Source: CADEFX01 sp050260355 (GTDB taxonomy: Bacteria; Pseudomonadota; Alphaproteobacteria; Rhizobiales; Hyphomicrobiaceae). Taken from it: a stretch of 19,300 bases of DNA. Every line of letters starts with the position of its first letter. Positions within the stretch are counted from its first letter, which is position 1. Positions 1 to 6,125 of the stretch are shown here, piece after piece. The DNA is taken from contig JBLNBZ010000095.1 of the NCBI GenBank assembly GCA_050260355.1, positions 1 through 19,300 of the forward strand, written 5' to 3'. Made by a program: the position numbers and the translations under genes. A model generated the notes under the pieces. The model worked only from the letters and a program-made list of their open reading frames with translations. It was not told the DNA's origin and did no database searches.

Positions 1-49
1 GCGGCTGGCGGCGCGCGACGTGCGCGCGCCGCCGGACAGCAACGCGTAA
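1..49 (+). CDS. C-terminal end of an upstream gene (partial)
   Basis: The second forward frame is open from the window edge to a TAA at 47-49 and would encode the tail RLAARDVRAPPDSNA. It stops 63 nt before the next start, in the same direction as the following genes, so it fits the end of a preceding operon member. Fifteen codons are too few to prove coding or assign a family. Confidence 0.35.
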   Translation, partial: RLAARDVRAPPDSNA

Positions 50-112
50 CGATCACTCGGGCGCGGCGAGCACCGCGTCCGCCGAGCAACCTGAGAGCAA
101 AGGAGCACAACC

Positions 113-613
113 ATGCCGACCTATCTCGCCCAAGTCATCATCGCCGTCGACGCCCCGAGCAAGGCGGCCGCCGACGATGCCGTGCACACCCTTCTCAACG
201 ATTGCCAGAAGGAGGGTGAAATTCACAACTGGGGCTGGCAGCGCGACCCGACCAACGACAAGGCCAAATGCCTGCTGCTGCCGCACGGCCTCGTCAAGAA
301 GGTGCCCTACTGCGAGCAGTACGAGCAGGCCTACCGGGCGCATTACCGCTGTGCGACGAACCTCGGCGCAACCCATGGGACGCCGCGCCAGGCGCCGCCG
401 GCCCCGCCCAAGGCGGCACTGGCGCCGCCCAAAACGGCGGTGTCCTACAGCAGCAATTTCCTGATCGCGATCGACAACGACGACAGCATGCGGGTGCTCG
501 GCCACTTCGGCTACAGCCCCAAGCTGGACGAGGTCGAAGCGATGAAGGCGGGCGCAGGCAAGCGCTATCCCGTCTACGCCCTCACCACCGTCGGCAATCT
601 CTCCAAGGAGTAG
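113..613 (+). CDS. Hypothetical phage-type protein, 166 aa
   Basis: I do not recognise a family. The ATG follows a good ribosome binding site (AAAGGAGCACAACC). The N-terminal part (about residues 1-80) looks like a compact fold with a beta-type start (TYLAQVIIAVDAPSKAAADD) and two cysteines near residues 50-70. A low-complexity Pro/Ala/Lys linker spans about residues 90-110 (APPAPPKAALAPPK). A second small segment follows (SNFLIAIDNDDSMRVLGHFG) and ends in TTVGNLSKE. The linker suggests two small domains. The stop lies 4 nt before the next gene, so the two are probably co-transcribed. No signal peptide or membrane segment is visible. The alternative forward frames across this stretch are arginine/alanine-rich shadows. 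Confidence 0.8.
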   Translation: MPTYLAQVIIAVDAPSKAAADDAVHTLLNDCQKEGEIHNWGWQRDPTNDKAKCLLLPHGLVKKVPYCEQYEQAYRAHYRCATNLGATHGTPRQAPPAPPKAALAPPKTAVSYSSNFLIAIDNDDSMRVLGHFGYSPKLDEVEAMKAGAGKRYPVYALTTVGNLSKE

Positions 614-617
614 CACC

Positions 618-1055
618 ATGCACGCATGCGTGAGCACGCCAGGGCACGAGATCATTCTCCAAGTCCAACGCAACCTGCTCGACATCGCCGGCACGTTGCA
701 GGTGGTCGTCGATGACGCGCGGCGCAGCAACCGCGGGGGCCCGCCCTTCGACAAGATCGAATTCAGCGTGGCGCGGCTGCGCCAGCAGGCCGAGCGACTG
801 TCGATGGTCCTGGAGCGCCTGGAGCTGGGGTCGGCATTGAGCGGACCTGCCAGCGAGGCCGAGAGCGCTGATCGACCGCAGAGCGTGGAGACGCCGATGT
901 CGGCGGAGCGCGTGCGCATCATGGTCGAGCTGCTCGAGGAGGCGCATCACCTGCTCGACAACATCAAGCCATTGCTACCGCTGGTGGAGCAGCGGCAAGC
1001 CAGTGCGCTGAGCGCCAAAATCGGCCGGGTGCTTGCCGGCAAGGAGGAGGAGTAG
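618..1055 (+). CDS. Hypothetical alpha-helical protein, 145 aa
   Basis: No family recognised. The ATG lies 4 nt after the previous stop, with AAGGAG overlapping the end of that gene as ribosome binding site. The protein looks almost entirely helical and has two comparable segments. The first is about residues 10-72 (QVQRNLLDIAGTLQVVVDD through RQQAERLSMVLERLELG). The second is about residues 93-140 (MSAERVRIMVELLEEAHHLL, then a KPLLPLVEQRQ-type helix). The linker between them contains SGPASEAESADRPQ. This could be a small coiled-coil or helical-bundle protein. It sits in the middle of the run of small rightward genes and its stop is 2 nt before the next start, which argues for translational coupling. 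No membrane segment is visible. Confidence 0.8.
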   Translation: MHACVSTPGHEIILQVQRNLLDIAGTLQVVVDDARRSNRGGPPFDKIEFSVARLRQQAERLSMVLERLELGSALSGPASEAESADRPQSVETPMSAERVRIMVELLEEAHHLLDNIKPLLPLVEQRQASALSAKIGRVLAGKEEE

Positions 1056-1057
1056 TC

Positions 1058-1534
1058 ATGAGTGATCCATTCGCCCACCGCCGCCCCAAGCACCCCGACT
1101 TCGATCTTTTGAGCCAGATCATCCGGGATGTCGATGCGCAGGCCGTCACGAAGGGCGGGGGCGGCAACGCCATCATCGCGATCATGAGCCCGCATGTCGA
1201 CATCAACACCATCAGCTATGTCGCCACGCAGCGCGCCTTGCGCGCACTCGACATCAGCACGCGCAAGGAGATGACGGAAATGATGCCGGTGATCTGCAGG
1301 CTCGCGGCTGTCTATTTGGACGCCTTCATGGCCGGCGTGAAATTCGCCAAGGCCAAGACCGAGCCGCCGCCGGCCAATCGGCTCATGCGCGCGCTCGATG
1401 CCATCGAGGCGCGCGTGCAGGGCAATTGGAGCCATCCGGCACTTGTCGAGTACGGCCCGGCGGGCATCCTGGCCGAGGACATCGCCGAGATCATCAGGCG
1501 GGCCCGACTGCAGCGCGAGACGGTCCAGAGCTAG
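1058..1534 (+). CDS. Hypothetical protein, 158 aa
   Basis: No family recognised. The start ATG lies 2 nt behind the preceding TAG and is preceded by AAGGAGGAGGAG, a very strong ribosome binding site. The product is mixed alpha/beta or mostly alpha. An N-terminal part (RRPKHPDFDLLSQIIRDVDA) leads to a glycine-rich turn (TKGGGGNAI, about residues 37-45). A helical middle (TRKEMTEMMPVICRLAAVYL) is followed by a C-terminal helix rich in Arg (DIAEIIRRARLQRETVQS). The protein is soluble by inspection, with no signal peptide. It is one of a series of tightly spaced small genes. The neighbours are also orphans, so they give no clue to function. Confidence 0.8.
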   Translation: MSDPFAHRRPKHPDFDLLSQIIRDVDAQAVTKGGGGNAIIAIMSPHVDINTISYVATQRALRALDISTRKEMTEMMPVICRLAAVYLDAFMAGVKFAKAKTEPPPANRLMRALDAIEARVQGNWSHPALVEYGPAGILAEDIAEIIRRARLQRETVQS

Positions 1535-1541
1535 GCGGACC

Positions 1542-1790
1542 ATGTATCGACAGCGCGCGTCGTTCTACGTGCCGATGACGTGGCCGATGCGGCCTCTCCC
1601 GGTTCTGGATCGCCCGGACAAGCCGTGGGACTGGCGTCCAAAGTCGCAGAGGGGCATGCGCATCATCTGCCGGCCACATCCGCAGTCCCCGCGTTGCATG
1701 CGCAGCAAAGGCCGGCCGCGCGTCTGGCGGCTCAGTGCACGGATCGAGAAGCTGCGGGCGCAGCGCCGCAAAGATCGAAGAGAGACATGA
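1542..1790 (+). CDS. Small basic hypothetical protein, 82 aa
   Basis: The ATG at 1542 lies 7 nt after the previous stop, and the TGA overlaps the next ATG in an ATGA arrangement at 1787-1790. The product is strongly basic and proline/tryptophan-rich (MTWPMRPLPVLDRPDKPWDW near the N-terminus, ARIEKLRAQRRKDRRET at the end). This composition could suit nucleic-acid binding, but it also resembles an out-of-frame reading of GC-rich DNA. The main support is positional: without it there would be a 250-nt hole in a series of nearly contiguous genes, and the overlap with the next start is exact. No family is recognised. A longer in-frame start at 1398 would run deep into the upstream gene and is not credible. 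Confidence 0.5.
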   Translation: MYRQRASFYVPMTWPMRPLPVLDRPDKPWDWRPKSQRGMRIICRPHPQSPRCMRSKGRPRVWRLSARIEKLRAQRRKDRRET

Positions 1791-2179
1791 AAAATCCGCC
1801 CGTCATCATTCCTATATCGGTCGACGAGACGCACGACGTCAACCACACCATCAATATCAATCGCGCGCCGACGGATGAGAGCGTGCGCCTGCTGCGTGAC
1901 ATGGAGCAGCAGGCGAAAGATCAAGTCATCAAAGCCGTCAAGGTGGGCAGCACGCATTTTGAATGCGTCGTGCATGTCATGCGGGAGCATCTGTCCTACA
2001 CCGTCACCTGGCGCGCGGTGTTCAAGATCGGCGGCAAGCAAATGATGACTGAGTTTTCCCGCCCCGCAGATCAGGCGGACCCAGAAGCCATGGCGGTCGG
2101 CTTGCGCGAGGCCGTGGCCAAGGCGATTGCCGACGAAATCCTCAATGAGCCGTTCTTCGCGCTGAGTGGCCGGATGTAG
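1787..2179 (+). CDS. Hypothetical protein, 130 aa
   Basis: No family recognised. I chose the ATG at 1787, after AGAGAG, rather than the in-frame ATG at 1580, because the earlier stretch reads as arginine/alanine-rich shadow and the 1787 start gives a normal beginning (MKNPPVIIPISVDETHDVNH). The middle contains a helix (DESVRLLRDMEQQAKDQVIK) followed by beta-like segments (FECVVHVM, YTVTWRAVFKIG). The C-terminus is helical (AMAVGLREAVAKAIADEIL). This helix-strand-strand-helix order could be a small alpha/beta domain. It overlaps the preceding small gene by 4 nt, so the two are probably translated together. It is soluble by inspection and nothing in the neighbourhood points to a role. Confidence 0.75.
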   Translation: MKNPPVIIPISVDETHDVNHTININRAPTDESVRLLRDMEQQAKDQVIKAVKVGSTHFECVVHVMREHLSYTVTWRAVFKIGGKQMMTEFSRPADQADPEAMAVGLREAVAKAIADEILNEPFFALSGRM

Positions 2180-2213
2180 AGGCTGGCGGAAGCCGATGAC
2201 AGGAGGCAATGTC

Positions 2214-2810
2214 ATGAAGACGATCGACTATATCGCCGTCGCCGACAAATCGGATTGGGGAGACGGCCCCTGGATGTCAGAGCCCGACAAGCGGCAGTGG
2301 GTCGACAAGGCCACGGGCCTGCCGTGCCTGATCGTACGCAATTCGCTCGGCGCACTGTGCGGCTACGTGGGCGTGTCGAAGTCGCACCCCGCCTATGGCA
2401 AGGACTACTTCGACGTCGACGTGCGCGTTCACGGTGGATTGACCTTCGCAAGGCAATGCGCGCCGAAACCAACGCGAGAGATGTGGGAGGAGTGGCGCCG
2501 GATGTCGCGCGAGACTGCGCAAGCGCATCCTCGCAGTCATAGGGCGCACGCGCTTGCCAAGCTGACCAGAGAGCTCGACGACTACGACGCCTTTTTGGCG
2601 TGGGTAGAAGCCAGCAGCGTCTGCCACAAGGTGGAGCCGGGGGAGGATGATGATGTGTGGTGGCTGGGGTTCGATTGCGGGCACGTCGACGACCTGTGTC
2701 CGTCCGACCGCTATGTGCAAACCGGCGCATACCGGGACTTTGCCTACGTCACGGCCCAGGTCCGATCGCTAGCCGCGCAGCTCGCCGCACTCGATGGGAA
2801 TAAGAAATGA
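2214..2810 (+). CDS. Conserved phage hypothetical protein, 198 aa
   Basis: The start at 2214 is set by AGGAGG 7 nt upstream; the in-frame ATGs at 2166 and 2196 lie at or before that site. I recognise the protein as a type seen repeatedly in phage and prophage genomes, marked by a CGYVGV-x-KSHPAYGKDY stretch (about residues 46-64), VHGGLTFA (about 71-78), and near the C-terminus a cysteine followed by GEDDDVWWLGFDCGHVDD. The conserved Cys, His and Asp residues could bind a metal, but that is a guess; I know of no established function. The middle (WEEWRRMSRETAQ to LDDYDAFLAWVEAS) is helical. It sits in the cluster of small rightward genes and slightly overlaps a possible earlier start of the next gene. 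Confidence 0.85.
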   Translation: MKTIDYIAVADKSDWGDGPWMSEPDKRQWVDKATGLPCLIVRNSLGALCGYVGVSKSHPAYGKDYFDVDVRVHGGLTFARQCAPKPTREMWEEWRRMSRETAQAHPRSHRAHALAKLTRELDDYDAFLAWVEASSVCHKVEPGEDDDVWWLGFDCGHVDDLCPSDRYVQTGAYRDFAYVTAQVRSLAAQLAALDGNKK

Positions 2811-2850
2811 GGCCGCAACCCACATCTCTGAGCAAAAGAAGAAGGTCGCC

Positions 2851-3027
2851 ATGGAAAACAACTCACTCGAAGACTTGGCCATAGGGTGCCTTCGCCGGAT
2901 TCGCCAAGCCGATGATGTGACAGCCTTGCGCCTCATGAAGGACTTTGGCGCCAAAGCCTTCGAGCGCGGCTGGATACATGCAGCGCTGCGCATAAAGACC
3001 TATGCAGATGAGTTCACCAGGGAGTAG
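2851..3027 (+). CDS. Small hypothetical protein, 58 aa
   Basis: No family recognised. The ATG at 2851 is preceded by GAGCAAAAGAAGAAGG, resembling the leader GAGCAAAAGGAGCA found before other genes in this window, so I prefer it. An in-frame ATG at 2794 would add 19 residues and overlap the preceding gene by 17 nt. The product is a single helical domain (LEDLAIGCLRRIRQADDVTA, then LMKDFGAKAFERGWIHAALR) with no signal peptide. The base composition is more AT-rich than its neighbours, which may suggest a separate acquisition. The gene ends 14 nt before the next start. Confidence 0.65.
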   Translation: MENNSLEDLAIGCLRRIRQADDVTALRLMKDFGAKAFERGWIHAALRIKTYADEFTRE

Positions 3028-3041
3028 ACGAGCGCGAACAG

Positions 3042-3266
3042 ATGGCTCGCACGATTCGCACAAAAATCATCTTTGAAGGCCGCCGCTACACGGCCTGCAT
3101 CATGGCCGACGGCTCGCTGGTCGTGACCCGCAACAAGAAGGGCGGCGGCGTCCGCCTGATCGGCGAGGACGCGCGGCATTGGAGGCAGGCCATCCAGACA
3201 GCTATCGACGACGATGAGGCGCATCTGCTTTGCCGAGCAATCGCAACAGCCATCGAGCCGAATTGA
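3042..3266 (+). CDS. Small hypothetical protein, 74 aa
   Basis: No family recognised. The ATG lies 14 nt after the previous stop. The protein starts with a beta-rich, positively charged half (TIRTKIIFEGRRYTACIMAD, then SLVVTRNKKGGGVRLIGED) and ends in a helical half (HWRQAIQTAIDDDEAHLLCR). The size and beta-then-alpha order are typical of tiny phage early proteins, but no conserved motif is apparent. It is the last gene before a 200-nt stretch that holds the CRISPR-like repeats. Confidence 0.7.
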   Translation: MARTIRTKIIFEGRRYTACIMADGSLVVTRNKKGGGVRLIGEDARHWRQAIQTAIDDDEAHLLCRAIATAIEPN

Positions 3267-3366
3267 TGCCCACCGGCTATGATAAAGGCCAATGTTCTGC
3301 GGCGCAGGAGGGGGGATTCGCGCAAAGCCCCTTGACAAGCAGAAAATCTTAGACCTCAATCAAAGC

Positions 3367-3471
3367 GTCGCCCTGCTTCGCGCAGGACGTGGATTGGAAC
3401 AAAGCAAACCAGCAAGCGCAGCAAAAAGCGCACGGGCAGTCGCCCTCCTCGAGGAGGACGCGGATTGAAAC
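3367..3471 (+). CRISPR. Two diverged type I-C-like CRISPR repeat units
   Basis: Two direct repeats lie at 3367-3400 (34 nt) and 3439-3471 (33 nt), separated by a unique 38-nt segment. Both start GTCGCCCT and end in GGATTG(A/G)AAC, and both have a central inverted repeat. In copy 1 the stem is CCTGC/GCAGG; in copy 2 it is CCTCCTC/GAGGAGG. The stem changes on both sides keep pairing, which suggests selection for the RNA fold. The start, hairpin and GGATTGAAAC tail match type I-C CRISPR repeats as I know them (usual length about 32 nt). The 38-nt spacing is a little longer than usual for I-C spacers. No cas gene is in the window. This could be a phage mini-array, a degraded array, or solitary repeats acting as an RNA anti-CRISPR (Racr). 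The unit strand is judged from the tail orientation. Confidence 0.65.
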
Positions 3472-3719
3472 AACGTTCTATCGGCTATCGGATCAGACGC
3501 GCCAAATCACCAGAGATGCGTCTTGCCCTGCTGCGGGATTGGTCGCAAGGCTGGCGCCGGGATCAGGAGGACATCGTTCGCCAGTTCGAGCGGGCCTTGC
3601 AGACCATGGACTATGGCGCCCTGTGCAGCGCAACCGGCCAGCTGAAGGCGGTCACCGACAAGCTGTTCAGCGGCCTCGATAGCGTGATCAAGCACATCAC
3701 GACCGAGGAGCCGGACTAA
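3465..3719 (+). CDS. Small hypothetical protein, 84 aa (TTG start in a CRISPR-like repeat)
   Basis: No family recognised. The TTG at 3465 has GAGGAGG at 3451-3457, 7 nt upstream, an ideal ribosome binding site. Both the site and the start codon lie within the second CRISPR-like repeat. An ATG at 3516 would give a 67-residue protein but has no clear binding site. The product is helical and charged (MRLALLRDWSQGWRRDQED, FERALQTMDYGALCSATG, LFSGLDSVIKHITTEEPD). It could be a small DNA-binding or regulatory phage protein; that is a guess. Its TAA overlaps the TAG of the convergent gene on the other strand (shared bases 3716-3719). If the repeat is functional RNA, this gene may be translated from or regulated by the same transcript. 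Confidence 0.65.
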   Translation: MKQRSIGYRIRRAKSPEMRLALLRDWSQGWRRDQEDIVRQFERALQTMDYGALCSATGQLKAVTDKLFSGLDSVIKHITTEEPD

Positions 3720-4027
3720 ACCTGCTCGGCATCCGCAAACGGCGTCGACCTCACGTTGAAGCCGCCCTCGTCGGCCGAGTCCGGTCCATCGCTCTCCCAG
3801 CGGAACAGCCAGTTGCCCGATGCCGACGGCACGATCTGGAACTCATAGACGCCAACCGCCTTCTTGACGATCTCCACGTCCGTCCCATAGCGGAAGACAC
3901 GCGGCAGGATCTGCGCGTTGGTGCGATGCTTGAGACGCAGACGCACGGCCGTCGGATCGACGGCAACGCCGTTCTGGTCGAAGAACCGAGCCGTCACCAC
4001 AACCGGCGTGCCAAACTGAAAGACCAT
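3716..4027 (-). CDS. Probable phage appendage or Ig-like structural protein, 103 aa
   Basis: Last gene of the leftward structural block. The start ATG is preceded, in its own direction, by GTAGGAGCCCTCC. The protein is nearly all beta strand by pattern (FQFGTPVVVTARFFDQNGVA, AVRLRLKHRT, VGVYEFQIVP, GNWLFRWESDGPD). The order PVVVTARF-x-D-x-NG-x-x-VDPTAVRLRLK followed by a YEFQIVPSASGNWLFRWES segment resembles the small beta-sandwich (BppU N-terminus-like or Ig-like) domains found in phage tail and baseplate proteins. The exact family is not certain. It lies 9 nt downstream of the 682-residue repeat protein and is probably its co-transcribed partner. Its stop overlaps that of the opposite-strand gene. 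Confidence 0.7.
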   Translation of the reverse strand: MVFQFGTPVVVTARFFDQNGVAVDPTAVRLRLKHRTNAQILPRVFRYGTDVEIVKKAVGVYEFQIVPSASGNWLFRWESDGPDSADEGGFNVRSTPFADAEQV

Positions 4028-4036
4028 GGAGGGCTC

Positions 4037-6085
4037 CTACGAGACCAGAGCTTCAGCCCGCGCACCGCGCGCCACCGTCGCCTGCACAAAGCTGCCGGCG
4101 CGAACCTCAAAACGCACCTTGCCACGCGGCCGGTCGGCCAGCGCCACCAGGGCGAGGCCGAACTGCTGCACGCTAAGCAGGCTCGCCGCATCGATGACGA
4201 AGCCGCCCGTGGTGACCACCGGCCCGCCGAATTGAGACGCGTTGACGACACTCTGCGGCACGACAACGCGCGCCACGTGCGGCAGACCGAATTGCGCGCT
4301 GGGCGCCAGGCCATCGAGCGTGATGACGACGGCCCCAACCGACAAATCGGGAAGGCCGAACTGCGCCGCAGGCGCAAGCCCCTGCGCGGCAACGCTGACG
4401 GGTCCCACCGTCGCTGTCGGCCCGCCGATCTGCGTGGTCGGCGCAAGGCCATTGAGATTGATCGTAACGGCACCGGCACCGACCACGGGCTGGCCAAAGG
4501 CTGCCGCCGGCGCAAGGGAGCTCGCCGCAATGCCGACCGCCCCCGTGCTGAGCGCCGGCGCGCCGAACGCAACGCCAGAGGCGATGCCGGCAAGCGAGAC
4601 GCTGACCGTGCCGATCTCGATCGTCGGCGCGCCGAACGCCGCCGTGGACGCAAGGCCCGCAAGCGCGATGGCGCTGCTCGTGGTAAGCGCGGGCTGGCCA
4701 AAGGCTGCTGCCGGCGCAAGGCCATCAAGAGCGATGGAAACAGCGCCGGCGACGAGCGTCGGCTGACCGAAGGTTGTTGCCGGTGCGAGCGAGTCGGGCT
4801 GGACAATGGCGCCGGACGCCACCACGGGCTCACCGAGCACGGCCGTCGCGGCAAGGCCCTCGAGGCTGATGCCGACGGCGCCGACGGTGACGGCCGGCGC
4901 GCCGAATTGCGCGCTGGACGCGATCGATGCGCCGGCAATGACCTGGACGACCTGCGGCGCGCCGAGTTGCGTTGCCGGCACCAGCGATTGCAGGGTGACC
5001 GCAACCGCGCCGGGAACGAGCGTCGGCAGCCCGAACGCGGCTGTCGGCGCAATGGGATCGAGCGAGACCAGGATGCCGCCGGCGAGCGTCGGCAGCCCGA
5101 ACGCGGCGGTAGGCGCGATGCCCGTTGCCGCGATCGTGACGGTGGCCGGCACCACGCTCGGCGCGCCAAACGCCGTCGTCGCGGCGATGCCGTTGAGCGA
5201 GATCTGATTGCTGGTGGCAATGACCGGCGCGCCGAAGGCGGCCGTGCTAGCCATGCCATTGGGCTGAACCGTGACCGTGCCGGGCATGACGCTCGGCTGG
5301 CCGAGCGCGGCGCCTGACGCGATCGCGTCGAGCTCAACCGTGAGCGAGAGAGCCGGCGCGCCGAAGACGGCCGTGGAGGCGATGCCATCCAGACTGACGA
5401 CATTGGCCATGCTAGCGGCAAAGCCGCGCGTGACGACGGCGGCAATACCGTAGTTGCCATAGCCGCGTGTGACGAGCACGCTTGCGACCGGCAGTCGGAC
5501 GGCAGGCAGGCCGAAGGCGGCCGACGGCGCAACGGAGGAGAGAGTGACGGTGACGCTGCCGGTCGTAATGCTCGGCGCGCCAAGTGCGGCACCCGACGCG
5601 ATCGATTGCGCGGCAATGTCGTTGCTGGCTGCTACCGCAGGCGCGCCAAAGGCGGCGGTAGCGCCGATCGACTGCAGGGCGACGTTGACGCTCGCCGAGA
5701 CGGCAGGACTGCCGAAAGCCGCCGTGGACGCGATGGATTGCGCGACGATATTGCTGGATGCCGCGACGAGGGGGCTGCCCAGGGCCGCCGTCGATGCAAT
5801 TCCCTGCGCGGCAATGTCGTTGGATGCGGTGACAGCCGGCGATCCAAATGCGGCCGTCGACGCCAGGCCGCTGACGGCGATGTCTTGATCCGCCGTCGTG
5901 TCGAACGGAGCACGATAGAGCTCGGCGAGCGTCGCGCGATCGCCGGCATCGAGACCGCCGTCGGGCGGCGGCACGACCGAGCGCCAGGGCAAACCGACGT
6001 TGATGGCCGACAGGCGCTTGCCGGCGGCATCGAGGCCGCCGCCGCTGCTGCCGCCGCCAGCCTGGTTGAGAAGCAGCAGCAGCAT
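4037..6085 (-). CDS. Tandem-repeat tail-fibre-like protein, 682 aa
   Basis: About 25 repeats of 22-24 residues fill the protein from about residue 70 to 650. The consensus is roughly hydrophobic-x-Leu-x-Gly-Ile/Leu-Ala-Ser/Pro-Thr-Ala-Ala-Phe-Gly-x-Pro-x-Val-x-x-Gly-Ala-Val. The most constant part is (S/T/P)AAFG-x-P. Repeats of this style occur in phage fibre and other structural proteins, and a regular beta-rich rod is the natural expectation. The N-terminus (MLLLLLNQAGGGSSGGGLDA) is a short hydrophobic and glycine-rich stretch rather than a clear signal peptide. Residues about 25-65 (LPWRSVVPPPDGGLDAGDRA onward) may attach it to its partner. One interruption (SVLVTRGYGNYGIAAVVTRG) breaks the series. 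A non-repeat end (RPRGKVRFEVRAGSFVQATV) closes the protein. Slippage or recombination between repeats could vary its length. Confidence 0.85.
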   Translation of the reverse strand: MLLLLLNQAGGGSSGGGLDAAGKRLSAINVGLPWRSVVPPPDGGLDAGDRATLAELYRAPFDTTADQDIAVSGLASTAAFGSPAVTASNDIAAQGIASTAALGSPLVAASSNIVAQSIASTAAFGSPAVSASVNVALQSIGATAAFGAPAVAASNDIAAQSIASGAALGAPSITTGSVTVTLSSVAPSAAFGLPAVRLPVASVLVTRGYGNYGIAAVVTRGFAASMANVVSLDGIASTAVFGAPALSLTVELDAIASGAALGQPSVMPGTVTVQPNGMASTAAFGAPVIATSNQISLNGIAATTAFGAPSVVPATVTIAATGIAPTAAFGLPTLAGGILVSLDPIAPTAAFGLPTLVPGAVAVTLQSLVPATQLGAPQVVQVIAGASIASSAQFGAPAVTVGAVGISLEGLAATAVLGEPVVASGAIVQPDSLAPATTFGQPTLVAGAVSIALDGLAPAAAFGQPALTTSSAIALAGLASTAAFGAPTIEIGTVSVSLAGIASGVAFGAPALSTGAVGIAASSLAPAAAFGQPVVGAGAVTINLNGLAPTTQIGGPTATVGPVSVAAQGLAPAAQFGLPDLSVGAVVITLDGLAPSAQFGLPHVARVVVPQSVVNASQFGGPVVTTGGFVIDAASLLSVQQFGLALVALADRPRGKVRFEVRAGSFVQATVARGARAEALVS

Positions 6086-6125
6086 GGCTCAGCTCACCGC
6101 AGGTCCTTGATCGTCCGGGGATCGG

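Noticed and set aside
3332..3360. TTGACA at 3332 as a promoter for the CRISPR-like repeats
   Set aside because: The -35 is perfect, but the TTAGAC-like -10 is only about 12 nt away and the sequence at 17 nt (CTCAAT) is weak. A promoter here is possible but not supported.
3389..3682. Forward 97-aa frame starting in the first CRISPR-like unit
   Set aside because: It turns into an Arg/Pro-rich shadow of the 84-aa frame, which has better composition and an ideal ribosome binding site.
3926..5317. Forward 463-aa and overlapping frames opposite the repeat protein
   Set aside because: They mirror the 682-aa repeat protein on the other strand and consist of Arg/Gly/Asp low-complexity sequence.
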